DNA of 64,000 nucleotides. Source: S010-25 sp964441285 (lineage in GTDB: Bacteria > Pseudomonadota > Gammaproteobacteria > SZUA-229). This document shows, one piece after another, positions 43,249-52,097 of the stretch; within the stretch, counting starts at the first letter, position 1, and each line of letters opens with the position of its first letter. The position numbers were made by a program, and so were the translations under genes. A model generated the notes under the pieces. It was not told the origin of the DNA. It saw nothing but the letters and a program-made list of their open reading frames with translations, and searched no databases. The stretch covers positions 12,472 through 76,471 of the forward strand of contig CAYTUK010000012.1 in assembly GCA_964441285.1 (NCBI GenBank). The letters run 5' to 3'.

Positions 43249-43656
43249 TTACTGCTGGTGGCTGAGTTCGGATAATTCACGGGTTAGTAAATCAGGATTA
43301 TTGGTATTTAATTCCAGTAACCGGCGTAAATGTTGCAGGCTGCTTATATCAATCTGTAACCAGCGTAAGCCCCAGGTATGGTTATCCTGGTGGATGATTC
43401 TCACTCTGGCGTGAATGGACACTGTTTCGCCAAGAAACAACGCTATGGCACAGGGATGCTGTGAATTAATACCGAGATTATCCGGCGGCTCAACCAGCAT
43501 ACCGCACAGGGAAATGTCTAATAGGTTGCAGCTCCACTCTTCACTGCCGCTTTGCATCAAGATTTCGGCATAAAAAGGAACCCGGCTATAATTGCGCCGC
43601 TCTGTTTGTATGATGGAATTCAATTTAATATCCGTATATTTCATTTTATGGTACAT
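43249..43656 (-). CDS. PilZ-domain protein
   Basis: The 135-residue protein has the c-di-GMP-binding PilZ signature: RxxxR as Arg21-N-Y-S-Arg25 and DxSxxG as Asp47-I-Ser49-L-C-Gly52, followed by typical strands (FLGETVSIHARVRIIHQDNHTWGLRW). It should bind c-di-GMP, but its target is unknown. Neither the first ATG nor an internal one at 43644 has a clear ribosome-binding site, so the start is uncertain. It lies between gcvR and divergent dapA, where E. coli has no such gene. An EAL phosphodiesterase is 9 kb away. Confidence 0.88.
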   Translation of the reverse strand: MYHKMKYTDIKLNSIIQTERRNYSRVPFYAEILMQSGSEEWSCNLLDISLCGMLVEPPDNLGINSQHPCAIALFLGETVSIHARVRIIHQDNHTWGLRWLQIDISSLQHLRRLLELNTNNPDLLTRELSELSHQQ

Positions 43657-43845
43657 AAGTATAGGATAGCTCTATCGATAAGCAATCTTTTTGCAACCAA
43701 TCCTTTTGCAGTGTACTTAAATATTTTGGCTTGGTGCTGTAGTCGGAGTGGTTTCTGGCTTAAATTCATTGAATTTATTGTGCATTTCATTGAAAAAATG
43801 TCGAAATATTGCTTAACTGTGCGTCTTAAATTTTCGGGGTACTTC

Positions 43846-44748
43846 ATGTTCAAAGGTAGTATGGTTGCATTGGTTACGCCTATGCAGATTGATGGTAGCG
43901 TTGATTTTGAAAGTTTGGCGAATCTGGTCGAATTTCATATAGAAAATAATACTTCAGCAATTGTCTCTATGGGTACGACAGGTGAGTCGGCAACGCTAAA
44001 TATGGATGAACATTGCGAAGTGATGCGACGTACCGTTGAAATGTCTGCAGGTCGAATTCCGATTATTGGTGGCACAGGTGCTAATTCTACCTCTGAAGCC
44101 ATTGAACTAACCCGTTGTGCACAACAGGGCGGGGTCGATGCCTGTTTATTGGTTGCGCCTTATTACAATAAACCGACTCAACAAGGGCTTTATCTGCACC
44201 ATAAAAAAATTGCTGAAACGGTCGATATTCCCCAGATTCTCTATAATGTGCCTGGCCGCACTGCCTGCGATATGCTGACCGATACAGTAGTGCGCTTGGC
44301 CGAGGTACCTAATATTATTGGGCTAAAAGATGCCACTGGTGATTTGAACCGACTCCAGGAAATGCAATCCAGACTAGGTGATGCAGTATTTCATCTATAT
44401 AGTGGGGATGATGCAACCGGCACGGAATTTATGTTACATGGTGGTCATGGTGTTATTTCCGTTTCTACCAATATTGCCCCAAAAGCGATGGCAGCGATGT
44501 GTAAAGCGGCGATAGCAGGTAACCGAAAACTGGCTGAGCGATTAAATCAACCACTAACCGGGTTGCACCACGAATTATTTCTTGAATCCAATCCCATCCC
44601 CGCTAAATGGGCCATGCATAAAATGGGTTTGATACCCGCAGGAATACGCTTACCTATGACAGCATTATCGAAACAATTTCATGCGCCGTTACTGGCGGCG
44701 ATGCAACAGGCAGGGATACTGCAAGTAACAGAAGGTATATTAGCGTGA
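43846..44748 (+). CDS. dapA: 4-hydroxy-tetrahydrodipicolinate synthase
   Basis: DapA condenses pyruvate with aspartate semialdehyde, the first committed step to lysine and diaminopimelate. The frame is open from 43552, but homology begins at ATG 43846 (MFKGSMVALVTPM), preceded by GGGG; this gives 300 residues, near the E. coli 292. Key features are GTTGE at 43-47, Tyr133 (ILYNVPGRT) and the Schiff-base Lys161 (IIGLKDATGD). Its stop overlaps the bamC start by 4 bp (GTGATG). Confidence 0.97.
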   Translation: MFKGSMVALVTPMQIDGSVDFESLANLVEFHIENNTSAIVSMGTTGESATLNMDEHCEVMRRTVEMSAGRIPIIGGTGANSTSEAIELTRCAQQGGVDACLLVAPYYNKPTQQGLYLHHKKIAETVDIPQILYNVPGRTACDMLTDTVVRLAEVPNIIGLKDATGDLNRLQEMQSRLGDAVFHLYSGDDATGTEFMLHGGHGVISVSTNIAPKAMAAMCKAAIAGNRKLAERLNQPLTGLHHELFLESNPIPAKWAMHKMGLIPAGIRLPMTALSKQFHAPLLAAMQQAGILQVTEGILA

Positions 44749-45956
44749 TGCGAAATAATGTAATTTCAAGTAAGGCATTTTGCTTTTATCGGTTACGTCT
44801 CGCGAGCTTATTCGCGTTGTTATTACTGGTCACTGGTTGCAGTTTGTTTGGGAATAAACGTCCCGCATATCAGTCTGCCGAGTATTATAAAAATCTGGAG
44901 GTGCCGCCGAATTTGACTCGCCCGGCCAGGACGGATGAGCTAAAAGTACCAGTGCCAACGAAGCAGGCATTGCAACATTTTAAAAATAGTAATGAACTTG
45001 CCGCCAATAATCAGCCTGCTGTGAGTAAAAATAAATCAGGTGTTACCTCTGATATTGTTATTTTGCCAGAGTTTAAAGGTGTTCGAGTGGTTAACTCTGC
45101 CGGTTCAAGTTGGTTAGAAGTGAATGCCAACGTTGAAAAGGTTTGGCCAGAACTGGTTAAATTCTGGCAACATGAAGGCATTGGTATTGCCCGGAAACGT
45201 CCCTTATTAGGTTTTATTGAAACTAAATGGGTCGTACGTTCGAGTGCAGGTGAAAGCTATATCCAGTCTCTATTTCAGGATTATGGGCCGGACCAGAAGG
45301 ATAAATTTCGTTTACGTGTTGAGCGCTTTGATAACGGCAATAAAACCCGAATCTTTATCACGCATAGTGGTATCGAACGGGTTATGAAAGGCGATGGTAG
45401 TGATGGTTTTATCTGGGTTTTTCTGCCGGCGAATGTTGAACAGGAACGTGAAATCATTGACAGGCTTGCCCTGTATGTGGGGTTAACACCGAAACAGCGG
45501 TTACAATTGGTGAAAGACTATCATCCCTACGCCTCACTGGTGACACTGGACCCGAATAACAGCATTGCTTTAACCATGAAAGGCAACCTGGCTTTTGTGC
45601 AGCATCGCGCATTACGCGCGCTTGATCGCCTGCTGTTTGATAATATCAAAGAAGAAGGTGCGAATGTTATCCATTTTACCGTTAACAAACTTTCAAACCA
45701 GACGTTGAATATAAAAGAGGATAAATTATCCAAAACTAGCTGGATTATGCAGCTATTTAGCAGTGATAAAAAAAGTGGTGTGGCCGATAAGAATCACCAG
45801 TTTAAATTATTGCTTACCGCGCAAAAAGAAAAAGGTGATGTGCGCATTGAAGTACTCGGTGCCAATGGTAATACGCAGAAAGACGAAGATGGTGATGTAA
45901 GCGGTAGTGCGCTTGCCGAGCAAATAAGAGACCTTTTGGCGAAGAAACTGGAGTAA
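44745..45956 (+). CDS. bamC: Outer-membrane assembly lipoprotein BamC
   Basis: BamC is an accessory lipoprotein of the BAM complex. The 403-residue protein has a signal peptide with lipobox LVTGC (Cys32), the conserved YYKNLEVPPNLTRPARTDELKVP segment that lies on BamD, and two helix-grip domains (about 115-225 and 270-395). It directly follows dapA with overlapping start and stop, as in E. coli (dapA-nlpB). Length is somewhat greater than E. coli BamC (344). Confidence 0.93.
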   Translation: MMRNNVISSKAFCFYRLRLASLFALLLLVTGCSLFGNKRPAYQSAEYYKNLEVPPNLTRPARTDELKVPVPTKQALQHFKNSNELAANNQPAVSKNKSGVTSDIVILPEFKGVRVVNSAGSSWLEVNANVEKVWPELVKFWQHEGIGIARKRPLLGFIETKWVVRSSAGESYIQSLFQDYGPDQKDKFRLRVERFDNGNKTRIFITHSGIERVMKGDGSDGFIWVFLPANVEQEREIIDRLALYVGLTPKQRLQLVKDYHPYASLVTLDPNNSIALTMKGNLAFVQHRALRALDRLLFDNIKEEGANVIHFTVNKLSNQTLNIKEDKLSKTSWIMQLFSSDKKSGVADKNHQFKLLLTAQKEKGDVRIEVLGANGNTQKDEDGDVSGSALAEQIRDLLAKKLE

Positions 45957-46023
45957 TTTTAACTGTCAACACGAGTAACAGCCACGCACTTTAGCGCAAT
46001 GCTTTGACCTGTTACGCAGGTAT

Positions 46024-46158
46024 TTATTACTGAAACAGATAAAAAGGATACTTATTGTTCAAGACACGCCGTCAATACATCCATGTAAGCTCGACACTCG
46101 CATCCTGCGGCTGACGGTCTTGAACAATAAGTATCCTTTTTATCTATCCGGTTAGTAA
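46024..46158. repeat. Palindromic element, copy C (best preserved)
   Basis: This copy has a perfect 29-bp inverted arm at 46037-46065 and 46117-46145, starting AGATAAAAAGGATACTTATT on the left. The loop side continues the pairing in part (CCGTCA with TGACGG). It starts TTATTACTGAAACAGAT and ends CCGGTTAGTAA, 2 bp from the folE2 stop codon. It lies between the convergent genes bamC and folE2 and would form a strong hairpin in transcripts from either side. It has no ORF. Confidence 0.93.
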
Positions 46159-46160
46159 GT

Positions 46161-47057
46161 TCACGCAATAATTTTTTCAATCAAGGCATAGGCTGAATGA
46201 TTGTGTATCGACTCAAAATTTTCGGATTCAACAATATATGACAGGATGCGTTTATCATTATTTAGCTGGTGCGCAATATCACGTACCATATCTTCAACAA
46301 ATTTAGGGTTGTCGTAAGCGCGCTCAGTCACAATTTTTTCATCCGGGCGTTTGAGCAAGCCGTAGAGCTCACATGATGCCTGCTTCTCGACTAGATCAAT
46401 AATTTCTTCTACCCAAATAAAGTCTTCCGTTTCAATATTAACGGTTACATGAGAACGCTGGTTATGTGCACCACGTTCGGCTATTTTTTTGGAGCAGGGG
46501 CAAAGGCTGGTCACAGGGACAACGACTTTAACATGAATGGTATTTTTATCGGCTTTGCGTTCACCAATGAAAGTAACTTTATAATCAAGCAGGCTTTTTA
46601 CGCCGGAAGCAGGCGCTGTTTTGTTGACAAAGAAATGGAAGCTCATTTCGATATGACCACATTCGGCATTTAGCCGACTGGTCATTTCTACTAACATAGC
46701 TTTAAATGAGTCAACAGTAATCTCCCACTCATGACTGTTGAGAATTTCTACAAAACGTGACATGTGGGTGCCTTTAAAATTATGCGGTAAATCCACGTAC
46801 ATATTAAAGTTGGCGATCGTGTGCTGAATTTTGCCGGTGCGGTCCTTTACCTGAACAGGATGGAGAATATCCTTGATGCCAACTTTATTGATGGCAATGG
46901 CACGCATATCCTGAGTATTTTGTACATCAGGCAGGCTGGAGGGCGTTTTGGTTTCCTGTTCAGGATGTTTGGCTTCAATGGTTTTAGATTCGATGGTTTT
47001 AGACTCAGTGATGTTAGATTCGGTAATTTTAGATTCAAGGGTTTCAGACATATTCAT
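46161..47057 (-). CDS. folE2: GTP cyclohydrolase FolE2 (type IB)
   Basis: FolE2 makes 7,8-dihydroneopterin triphosphate from GTP, the start of folate and queuosine synthesis, and can work without zinc. The 298-residue protein has the conserved MRAIAINKVGIKDILHPV start of the core (about residue 50), YVDLPHNFKGTHMSRFVE, VPVTSLCPCSKKIAERGAHNQRSHV with the catalytic Cys, and the C-terminal EDMVRDIAHQL. The first 35 or so residues are a low-complexity extension of five-residue repeats. A GAGA ribosome-binding site supports that start. It overlaps queD by 14 bp. Confidence 0.96.
   Translation of the reverse strand: MNMSETLESKITESNITESKTIESKTIEAKHPEQETKTPSSLPDVQNTQDMRAIAINKVGIKDILHPVQVKDRTGKIQHTIANFNMYVDLPHNFKGTHMSRFVEILNSHEWEITVDSFKAMLVEMTSRLNAECGHIEMSFHFFVNKTAPASGVKSLLDYKVTFIGERKADKNTIHVKVVVPVTSLCPCSKKIAERGAHNQRSHVTVNIETEDFIWVEEIIDLVEKQASCELYGLLKRPDEKIVTERAYDNPKFVEDMVRDIAHQLNNDKRILSYIVESENFESIHNHSAYALIEKIIA
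46980..47054 (-). repeat. Five tandem 15-bp repeats at the 5' end of folE2
   Basis: The plus-strand units GGTTTTAGATTCGAT and variants occur at 46980, 46995, 47010, 47025 and 47040, 15 bp each. On the coding strand they give repeated five-residue units of the ITESK/TIESK/TIEAK kind in the FolE2 N-terminal extension. The repeats keep the reading frame, so gain or loss would change only the length of the tail. Confidence 0.9.
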
Positions 47058-47433
47058 TCTCTTCGCTATAGCGAACGCAGGCGCGCTCAGTTTCCCATAA
47101 GGTCACAGCGGTCACTTTGATTTGATCGTTGTTTATACGTGCTGAAATTTCGTGATACATATAAGCCGCAATATTTTCAGCAGTTGGGTTTGTTTCTTTA
47201 AACGGGACCAGATCGTTGAGGTAATAATGATCCATCTGGTCACCGACTTCCTTGGCGGCTTTTTTTAACACTTTAAAATCGACGGCCATGCCGATAGCGT
47301 TTAGCTGTGTCGCAACAGCTTCTGTTTCTACCTTCCAGTTATGGCCGTGGAGTCGACTGCATGCGCCAGGGTAATCGCGTAAAGTGTGGGCGGCTGCGAA
47401 TTCAGTGACTACTGTTAGCTGGTAGCGTGTCAT
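47044..47433 (-). CDS. queD: 6-carboxytetrahydropterin synthase QueD
   Basis: QueD converts dihydroneopterin triphosphate to 6-carboxytetrahydropterin for queuosine synthesis. The 129-residue protein has the zinc ligands His16 (FAAAHTL), His29 and His31 in Cys25-SRL-HGH, the catalytic Cys25, and the conserved DHYYLND and NPTAENIAAYMY segments. Its end overlaps folE2 by 14 bp, so the substrate-making enzyme and QueD are produced together. Confidence 0.96.
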   Translation of the reverse strand: MTRYQLTVVTEFAAAHTLRDYPGACSRLHGHNWKVETEAVATQLNAIGMAVDFKVLKKAAKEVGDQMDHYYLNDLVPFKETNPTAENIAAYMYHEISARINNDQIKVTAVTLWETERACVRYSEENEYV

Positions 47434-47481
47434 TATACAAATAATACCTGACTAAAATACTAGGATTTTATCGGAATGGCG

Positions 47482-49362
47482 TTAGTTTTGCAATTCTCGG
47501 CAATGTGATTCAATGTGCTCTAAAATACTATCGGTATCCAGTTTCCATTCGGCCCGTACTTCGGCAGGGCTACCGTGGGGTGGGAATCGGTCTGGATAGC
47601 CTAGTTGTAATATGGCTGTTGTCTGACCAAGTTGATGCAGGCATTCACTAACCGCACTGCCGGCACCACCGGCAATGGCGTTGTCTTCCAGTGTGACCAG
47701 CAAATCATATTTTTGCGCGGCCTGTAACAGGGTTTGCTGGTCGACAGGTTTGACAAAACGCATGTTATAGACACTTGCATCTAGCTTTTCGGCTACTTCC
47801 AGTGCCATTTTTAACAGTGGGCCAAAGACCAGTATGGCTATTTTTTTACCTTTTCGAGACTGTACAGCACGACCAAATTCAACTACTTTGAGCTCTTTTT
47901 CAACGCTTACACCGCTTCCATTACCACGCGGATATCGAATTGCCGACGGACCATCGTGTAAAAAGCCGGTGGTTAGCATTTGCCGGGTTTCATTTTCATC
48001 GGCGGGTGTCATAATCACCATATTTGGAATACAACGCAAAAAGCTGATGTCGAATGCGCCGGTGTGGGTTGGACCATCGGCCCCGACAATGCCAGCACGA
48101 TCAATCGCAAACATGACCGGCAGGTTCTGTATGGCAACATCATGAATAAGCTGATCGTATGCACGTTGCAGAAAAGTCGAATAGATGGCAACCACTGGCT
48201 TAAGCCCTTCACAGGCCATGCCTGCGGCGAGCGTAACTGCATGTTGCTCGGCAATGCCAACATCAAAATAGCGTTGAGGGAATTTCTTTGAAAATTCGAC
48301 CAGACCAGAGCCTTCTCGCATTGCCGGAGTAATACCGATTAAACGGTTATCTGCCGCGGCCATATCACATAACCAGTCGCTGAATATACGGGTGTAACTG
48401 GGTGGCGTATTCGCTGTGTCTGTTTTGGTGGCTTGTCCCTTGCTCAGGTCGAAAGCCGGCACGCTGTGATATTTACCGGGTGCATCTTCTGCTGGAAAAT
48501 AACCTTTGCCTTTCTGTGTGCGTACATGCAACAGACGTGGGCCCGGTTTGTGGGCGATGTTTTGTAATACGGGAATCAGAGAATTCAGGTCATGGCCATC
48601 AACAGGGCCGAAATAATTAAAACCCAGTTCCTCAAACAGGGTGCTCGGTGCAACCATGCCTTTAATGTGTTCTTCTGTGCGTTTGGCGAATTCCAGTACC
48701 GGCGGCAGATTTCCCAGTACTTTTTTCCCATTCTCTTTAACACTGGAAAACAGCTGCCCGGAGAGCAGTTTTGTCAGGTGGTTGGAGAGCGCGCCGACAT
48801 TGGGAGAAATCGACATATCATTGTCATTTAAGATAACCAGCAGATTCGCATCGGTATCACCCGCATGGTTTAACGCTTCGAATGCCATACCTGCTGTCAT
48901 GGCTCCATCACCAATAATGGCAACTGCGTGGCGGTTTAAACCGTTCAGTTTGGCGGCTATGCTCATTCCCAGTGCGGCGGATATTGAGGTACTGGAATGG
49001 CCGGTGCCAAAGGCATCATAGTCACTTTCGTCGCGTTTTGGAAAACCGGCAAGCCCACCTTTTTGTCGCAGTGTATGCATCCGTTCACGTCGACCAGTAA
49101 GAATTTTATGCGGATAGGTTTGGTGACCAACATCCCAGATCAGTCGATCTTCGGGCGTATTGAACACATAATGCAGTGCAATGGTTAGCTCAACCGTACC
49201 CAGTCCTGCTGACAGGTGCCCACCCGTTGAAGACACGGCGTTAAGCAGAAATTCACGTAGCTGGCGTGCGAGCAGCGGCAATTGTTCAATGCTGAGTTTT
49301 CTAACATCTGCCGGTGACTGAATGCTTTCGAGTAAGGCCCATTGTCGATTGGTGTATGGCAT
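47482..49362 (-). CDS. dxs: 1-deoxy-D-xylulose-5-phosphate synthase
   Basis: Dxs joins pyruvate and glyceraldehyde 3-phosphate, the first step of the MEP isoprenoid pathway, using thiamine diphosphate. The 626-residue protein has GHQTYPHKILTGRRE, the ThDP motif IGDGAMTAGMAFEALNHAG (about residue 150), LVILNDNDMSISPNVGAL, and the transketolase C-terminal domain (AEQHAVTLAAGMACEG; RYPRGNGSG). It follows ispA by 41 bp, the classical xseB-ispA-dxs set. Confidence 0.98.
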   Translation of the reverse strand: MPYTNRQWALLESIQSPADVRKLSIEQLPLLARQLREFLLNAVSSTGGHLSAGLGTVELTIALHYVFNTPEDRLIWDVGHQTYPHKILTGRRERMHTLRQKGGLAGFPKRDESDYDAFGTGHSSTSISAALGMSIAAKLNGLNRHAVAIIGDGAMTAGMAFEALNHAGDTDANLLVILNDNDMSISPNVGALSNHLTKLLSGQLFSSVKENGKKVLGNLPPVLEFAKRTEEHIKGMVAPSTLFEELGFNYFGPVDGHDLNSLIPVLQNIAHKPGPRLLHVRTQKGKGYFPAEDAPGKYHSVPAFDLSKGQATKTDTANTPPSYTRIFSDWLCDMAAADNRLIGITPAMREGSGLVEFSKKFPQRYFDVGIAEQHAVTLAAGMACEGLKPVVAIYSTFLQRAYDQLIHDVAIQNLPVMFAIDRAGIVGADGPTHTGAFDISFLRCIPNMVIMTPADENETRQMLTTGFLHDGPSAIRYPRGNGSGVSVEKELKVVEFGRAVQSRKGKKIAILVFGPLLKMALEVAEKLDASVYNMRFVKPVDQQTLLQAAQKYDLLVTLEDNAIAGGAGSAVSECLHQLGQTTAILQLGYPDRFPPHGSPAEVRAEWKLDTDSILEHIESHCRELQN

Positions 49363-49403
49363 AGTGTGAGTGATTACAGGGAATGTGCGGGTTTTGTATC
49401 GAG

Positions 49404-50306
49404 TTAATAGTTACGTTGGACAATATAAGCGGATAGCTGCCTTAATGTGTCTGCTCTGTTCCCAAGCGGGATAAGATAGTCAATTGCCATTTCATGTTGT
49501 TCCAGTGCGCGTTGCTTTGATGTTTCCAGACCTAATATAGCGGGAAAAGTGGGTTTTGACTGTTTCTCATCGGAACCCTGCGGTTTACCCAGCGTTTCGG
49601 TGTCGGCTGTCACATCAAGGATATCATCCTGAATCTGAAAAGATAGTCCGATACAGTGTGCATAGTTGCCTAAAATAGTCAGCTCTTCATCACTGATACT
49701 GGCGTTGCACATTGCGCCTAGTAAAATACTGGCTCGAATTAATGCGCCAGTTTTGAGCTGGTGCATGGACTTAAGCTGCGCCAGTGTAAGCACTTTACCC
49801 ACCGAGGCAAGATCGACCGCCTGACCGCCTGCCATACCCTGTGCGCCACTGGCTTCAGTCAGTAGTCGGAGCATCGCCAGCCGATTTTCAGGGGTAAGTA
49901 TTTCAGGTTGTTGACGGGCCAGAATTTCGTAGGCCAGTGCCTGTAGTGCATCCCCTGCGAGCATGGCGGTGGCTTCGTCAAATGCAATGTGGCAGGTTAG
50001 CCGACCGCGGCGCAGGTTGTCGTTATCCATTGCAGGCAGGTCGTCATGAATAAGTGAATAAGCGTGAATCATTTCGACGGCACACGCAGGTATATCGAGG
50101 ATGTCAGAGTTCACGCCCATTGCTTCACCCGCAGCATAGACCATTGCCGGGCGAATGCGTTTACCGCCACCGATGACAGAATAGCGGATAGCTTCAGCAA
50201 GTTGATGTTCGGGCGGGTCTTCGACAGGCAGGTAGCGATCTAACGCAACATCAACCCGTTGCTGGTAATTTGCCAGTGTTGTTTTGAAAAGGGGTGTTGT
50301 TGGCAT
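49404..50306 (-). CDS. ispA: Polyprenyl synthase (farnesyl diphosphate synthase)
   Basis: IspA makes farnesyl diphosphate from IPP and DMAPP. The 300-residue protein has the first aspartate-rich motif DDLPAMDND (LIHDDLPAMDNDNLRRG, about residue 93), the second DDILD (IQDDILDVT, about residue 230), GGGKRIRPAMVYAAG near residue 50 and the KTGALIRASI region. It overlaps the xseB stop by one base (TAATG). Confidence 0.96.
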   Translation of the reverse strand: MPTTPLFKTTLANYQQRVDVALDRYLPVEDPPEHQLAEAIRYSVIGGGKRIRPAMVYAAGEAMGVNSDILDIPACAVEMIHAYSLIHDDLPAMDNDNLRRGRLTCHIAFDEATAMLAGDALQALAYEILARQQPEILTPENRLAMLRLLTEASGAQGMAGGQAVDLASVGKVLTLAQLKSMHQLKTGALIRASILLGAMCNASISDEELTILGNYAHCIGLSFQIQDDILDVTADTETLGKPQGSDEKQSKPTFPAILGLETSKQRALEQHEMAIDYLIPLGNRADTLRQLSAYIVQRNY

Positions 50307-50536
50307 TACTCATCCAGTGTTAAATCGTGTTCAATCAATTTGCCATTTTTTTCTACCAGTTCCTTTACTTTAAGTTCTGCGTTTTGCAATGCCTGTTGGC
50401 ATTCACTGCTTAGGGCGATGCCCTTTTCAAAACGTTTGAGGGATTCTTCCAGGCTCAGATTACCCTGTTCCATGTCGTCGACAAGGGTTTCTAGCTCAGC
50501 CAGTGCTTTTTCAAAATGGGGGGTCTTTTTAGCCAT
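50306..50536 (-). CDS. xseB: Exodeoxyribonuclease VII small subunit
   Basis: XseB is the helical small subunit of exonuclease VII, which degrades single-stranded DNA. From ATG 50536 it is 76 residues: MAKKTPHFEKALAELETLVD, then EQGNLSLEESLKRFEKGIAL and ECQQALQNAELKVKEL, the family pattern. The frame opens at 50551, adding MLKCT. It is the first gene of the xseB-ispA-dxs set, about 50 bp downstream of palindromic element copy D. Confidence 0.93.
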   Translation of the reverse strand: MAKKTPHFEKALAELETLVDDMEQGNLSLEESLKRFEKGIALSSECQQALQNAELKVKELVEKNGKLIEHDLTLDE

Positions 50537-50588
50537 AGTGCATTTTAGCAAACTATTGGATACTTGATATAGCTCTATAGTTATGGAT

Positions 50589-50711
50589 ATATTACTGAAA
50601 CAGATAAAAAGGCGACCTGGTGTTCAAGACACGCTGTCAATACCGCCATGTAACCTCGATACCCGCATCCCTGCGGTTGATGGTTTTGAACATATCCATT
50701 CTGTTAGTAAC
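50589..50711. repeat. Palindromic element, copy D (degraded right arm)
   Basis: This copy starts ATATTACTGAAACAGAT and ends CCATTCTGTTAGTAAC. The left arm is partly changed (AAAAAGGCGACCTGGTGTTC) and the right arm lacks about 15 bp, so the long stem is lost while the interior (GCCATGTAACCTCGATACCCG region) is kept in the same orientation as copies B and C. The right end abuts the radA stop codon (50712-50714). Confidence 0.85.
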
Positions 50712-52097
50712 TTATATCGAGTTAAGCGCCTCTAAAGCTTCTGCCAGTGTTTCCACACGGTATACGGTAAAATCTGATGGAGAAGCTTTGGGTGCATTGC
50801 TTTTGGGGCAGATACAATGGGTAAAACCCTGTTGCGCTGCCTGGCGGATGCGTTCCAGACCATTGGGTACCGCTCGAATCTCGCCTGAAAGCCCGACTTC
50901 CCCAAAAGCCATCCAGCTTTGTGGAATGGTTCGATTCTGGAATGAGGAAACCATGGATAATACTAAAGGCAAATCGGTGCTGGGATCGGAAATTTTTAGT
51001 CCACCGACGAGGTTGACGTAAAGCTCCTGGTCAAATATTGCCAGATTTCCATGGCGCATCAAGATAGCAACCAGCATATTGAGTCGATTTTGATCTAAGC
51101 CCACTGCCAGTCGTCGGGGATTACCCTGGCTTGATTCTACGACTAAAGACTGAATTTCAACGAGCATCGAGCGCGAGCCTTCCCATAATGAGGCAACCAT
51201 CGAGCCGGGGGTAGACTGCCGGCTTCTGTTCAGAAAAATAGCTGATGGATCGGTGACGGCTTTGAGATAGCCATTATCTGGCATCATCGCCAGTATGCCG
51301 AGTTCGTTGATTGAACCAAATCGATTTTTCTGTGCGCGGAGTTCTCGAAAACGTGAGCCTTCCATAACCAGTAGATGCATCATAACATCGGCAATATGTT
51401 CAACCACTCGCGGCCCGGCGACATTTCCATCTTTTGTGGTATGACAAATAACGATCATCGCCACATTATTCTGCTTGGCGTACTGGGTTAAGGCGTGGGC
51501 GCATTCCCTTAACTGGGTTACACCGCCCGGCGTACCCTGCACATCGGGGTGGTACATCGCCTGTAACGAGTCAATAACAACCAGCCTGGACTGAAGCTGT
51601 CTAATCATTGCCAGTACAGCCAGTACATCTGTTTCAGCGGCAATATCTAAATGTTCTGTTGCTAAATTAAGTCGAGAGGCTCTCATCGCTACCTGGGAAA
51701 GTGATTCTTCTCCGGTCAGATAAATAGCTGGAATATCATCACTCAATTCACAGAGTGTCTGTAGTGTCAGAGTCGATTTACCTGCACCGGGTGTGCCCGC
51801 AAGTAGCACCACACTGCCTGGAACAATGCCGCCACCGAGAACACGATCAAATTCACTGTTTTGGGTGCTGAATCTGGGTAGATCGTTTAATTGAATCTCA
51901 CTCAGTTTCTGCGCCGATTCTTTTGCGCCTGCATACCCGCTCAGACTTGATGAACCTTTTGGATTTCTAGTATTTTTAGGTTCTTTAAATTCATTTAAGG
52001 TGTTCCATGCACCACAGGTATCACATTGCCCCTGCCATTTAAAAAAGCTGTCGCCACAGTCACTACAGAGGTAAATAACCTTATCTTTTTTTGCCAT
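50712..52097 (-). CDS. radA: DNA repair protein RadA (Sms)
   Basis: RadA is a RecA-like branch-migration helicase that works in recombination. The 461-residue protein has the N-terminal zinc finger (Cys11, Cys14, Cys25, Cys28), Walker A GTPGAGKST near residue 104, the KNRFGS motif typical of RadA, and a Lon-protease-like C-terminal domain (VGGLKISDPSTDLPLVLSMVSS; GEVGLSGEIRAVPNGLERI). Length equals the E. coli protein. The 302-bp gap upstream (52098-52399) shows no gene or clear signal. Confidence 0.97.
   Translation of the reverse strand: MAKKDKVIYLCSDCGDSFFKWQGQCDTCGAWNTLNEFKEPKNTRNPKGSSSLSGYAGAKESAQKLSEIQLNDLPRFSTQNSEFDRVLGGGIVPGSVVLLAGTPGAGKSTLTLQTLCELSDDIPAIYLTGEESLSQVAMRASRLNLATEHLDIAAETDVLAVLAMIRQLQSRLVVIDSLQAMYHPDVQGTPGGVTQLRECAHALTQYAKQNNVAMIVICHTTKDGNVAGPRVVEHIADVMMHLLVMEGSRFRELRAQKNRFGSINELGILAMMPDNGYLKAVTDPSAIFLNRSRQSTPGSMVASLWEGSRSMLVEIQSLVVESSQGNPRRLAVGLDQNRLNMLVAILMRHGNLAIFDQELYVNLVGGLKISDPSTDLPLVLSMVSSFQNRTIPQSWMAFGEVGLSGEIRAVPNGLERIRQAAQQGFTHCICPKSNAPKASPSDFTVYRVETLAEALEALNSI

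Noticed and set aside
43552..43845. A 98-codon N-terminal extension of dapA
   Set aside because: DapA homology begins exactly at ATG 43846 with a ribosome-binding site; the extension overlaps the PilZ gene and its composition is unlike DapA.
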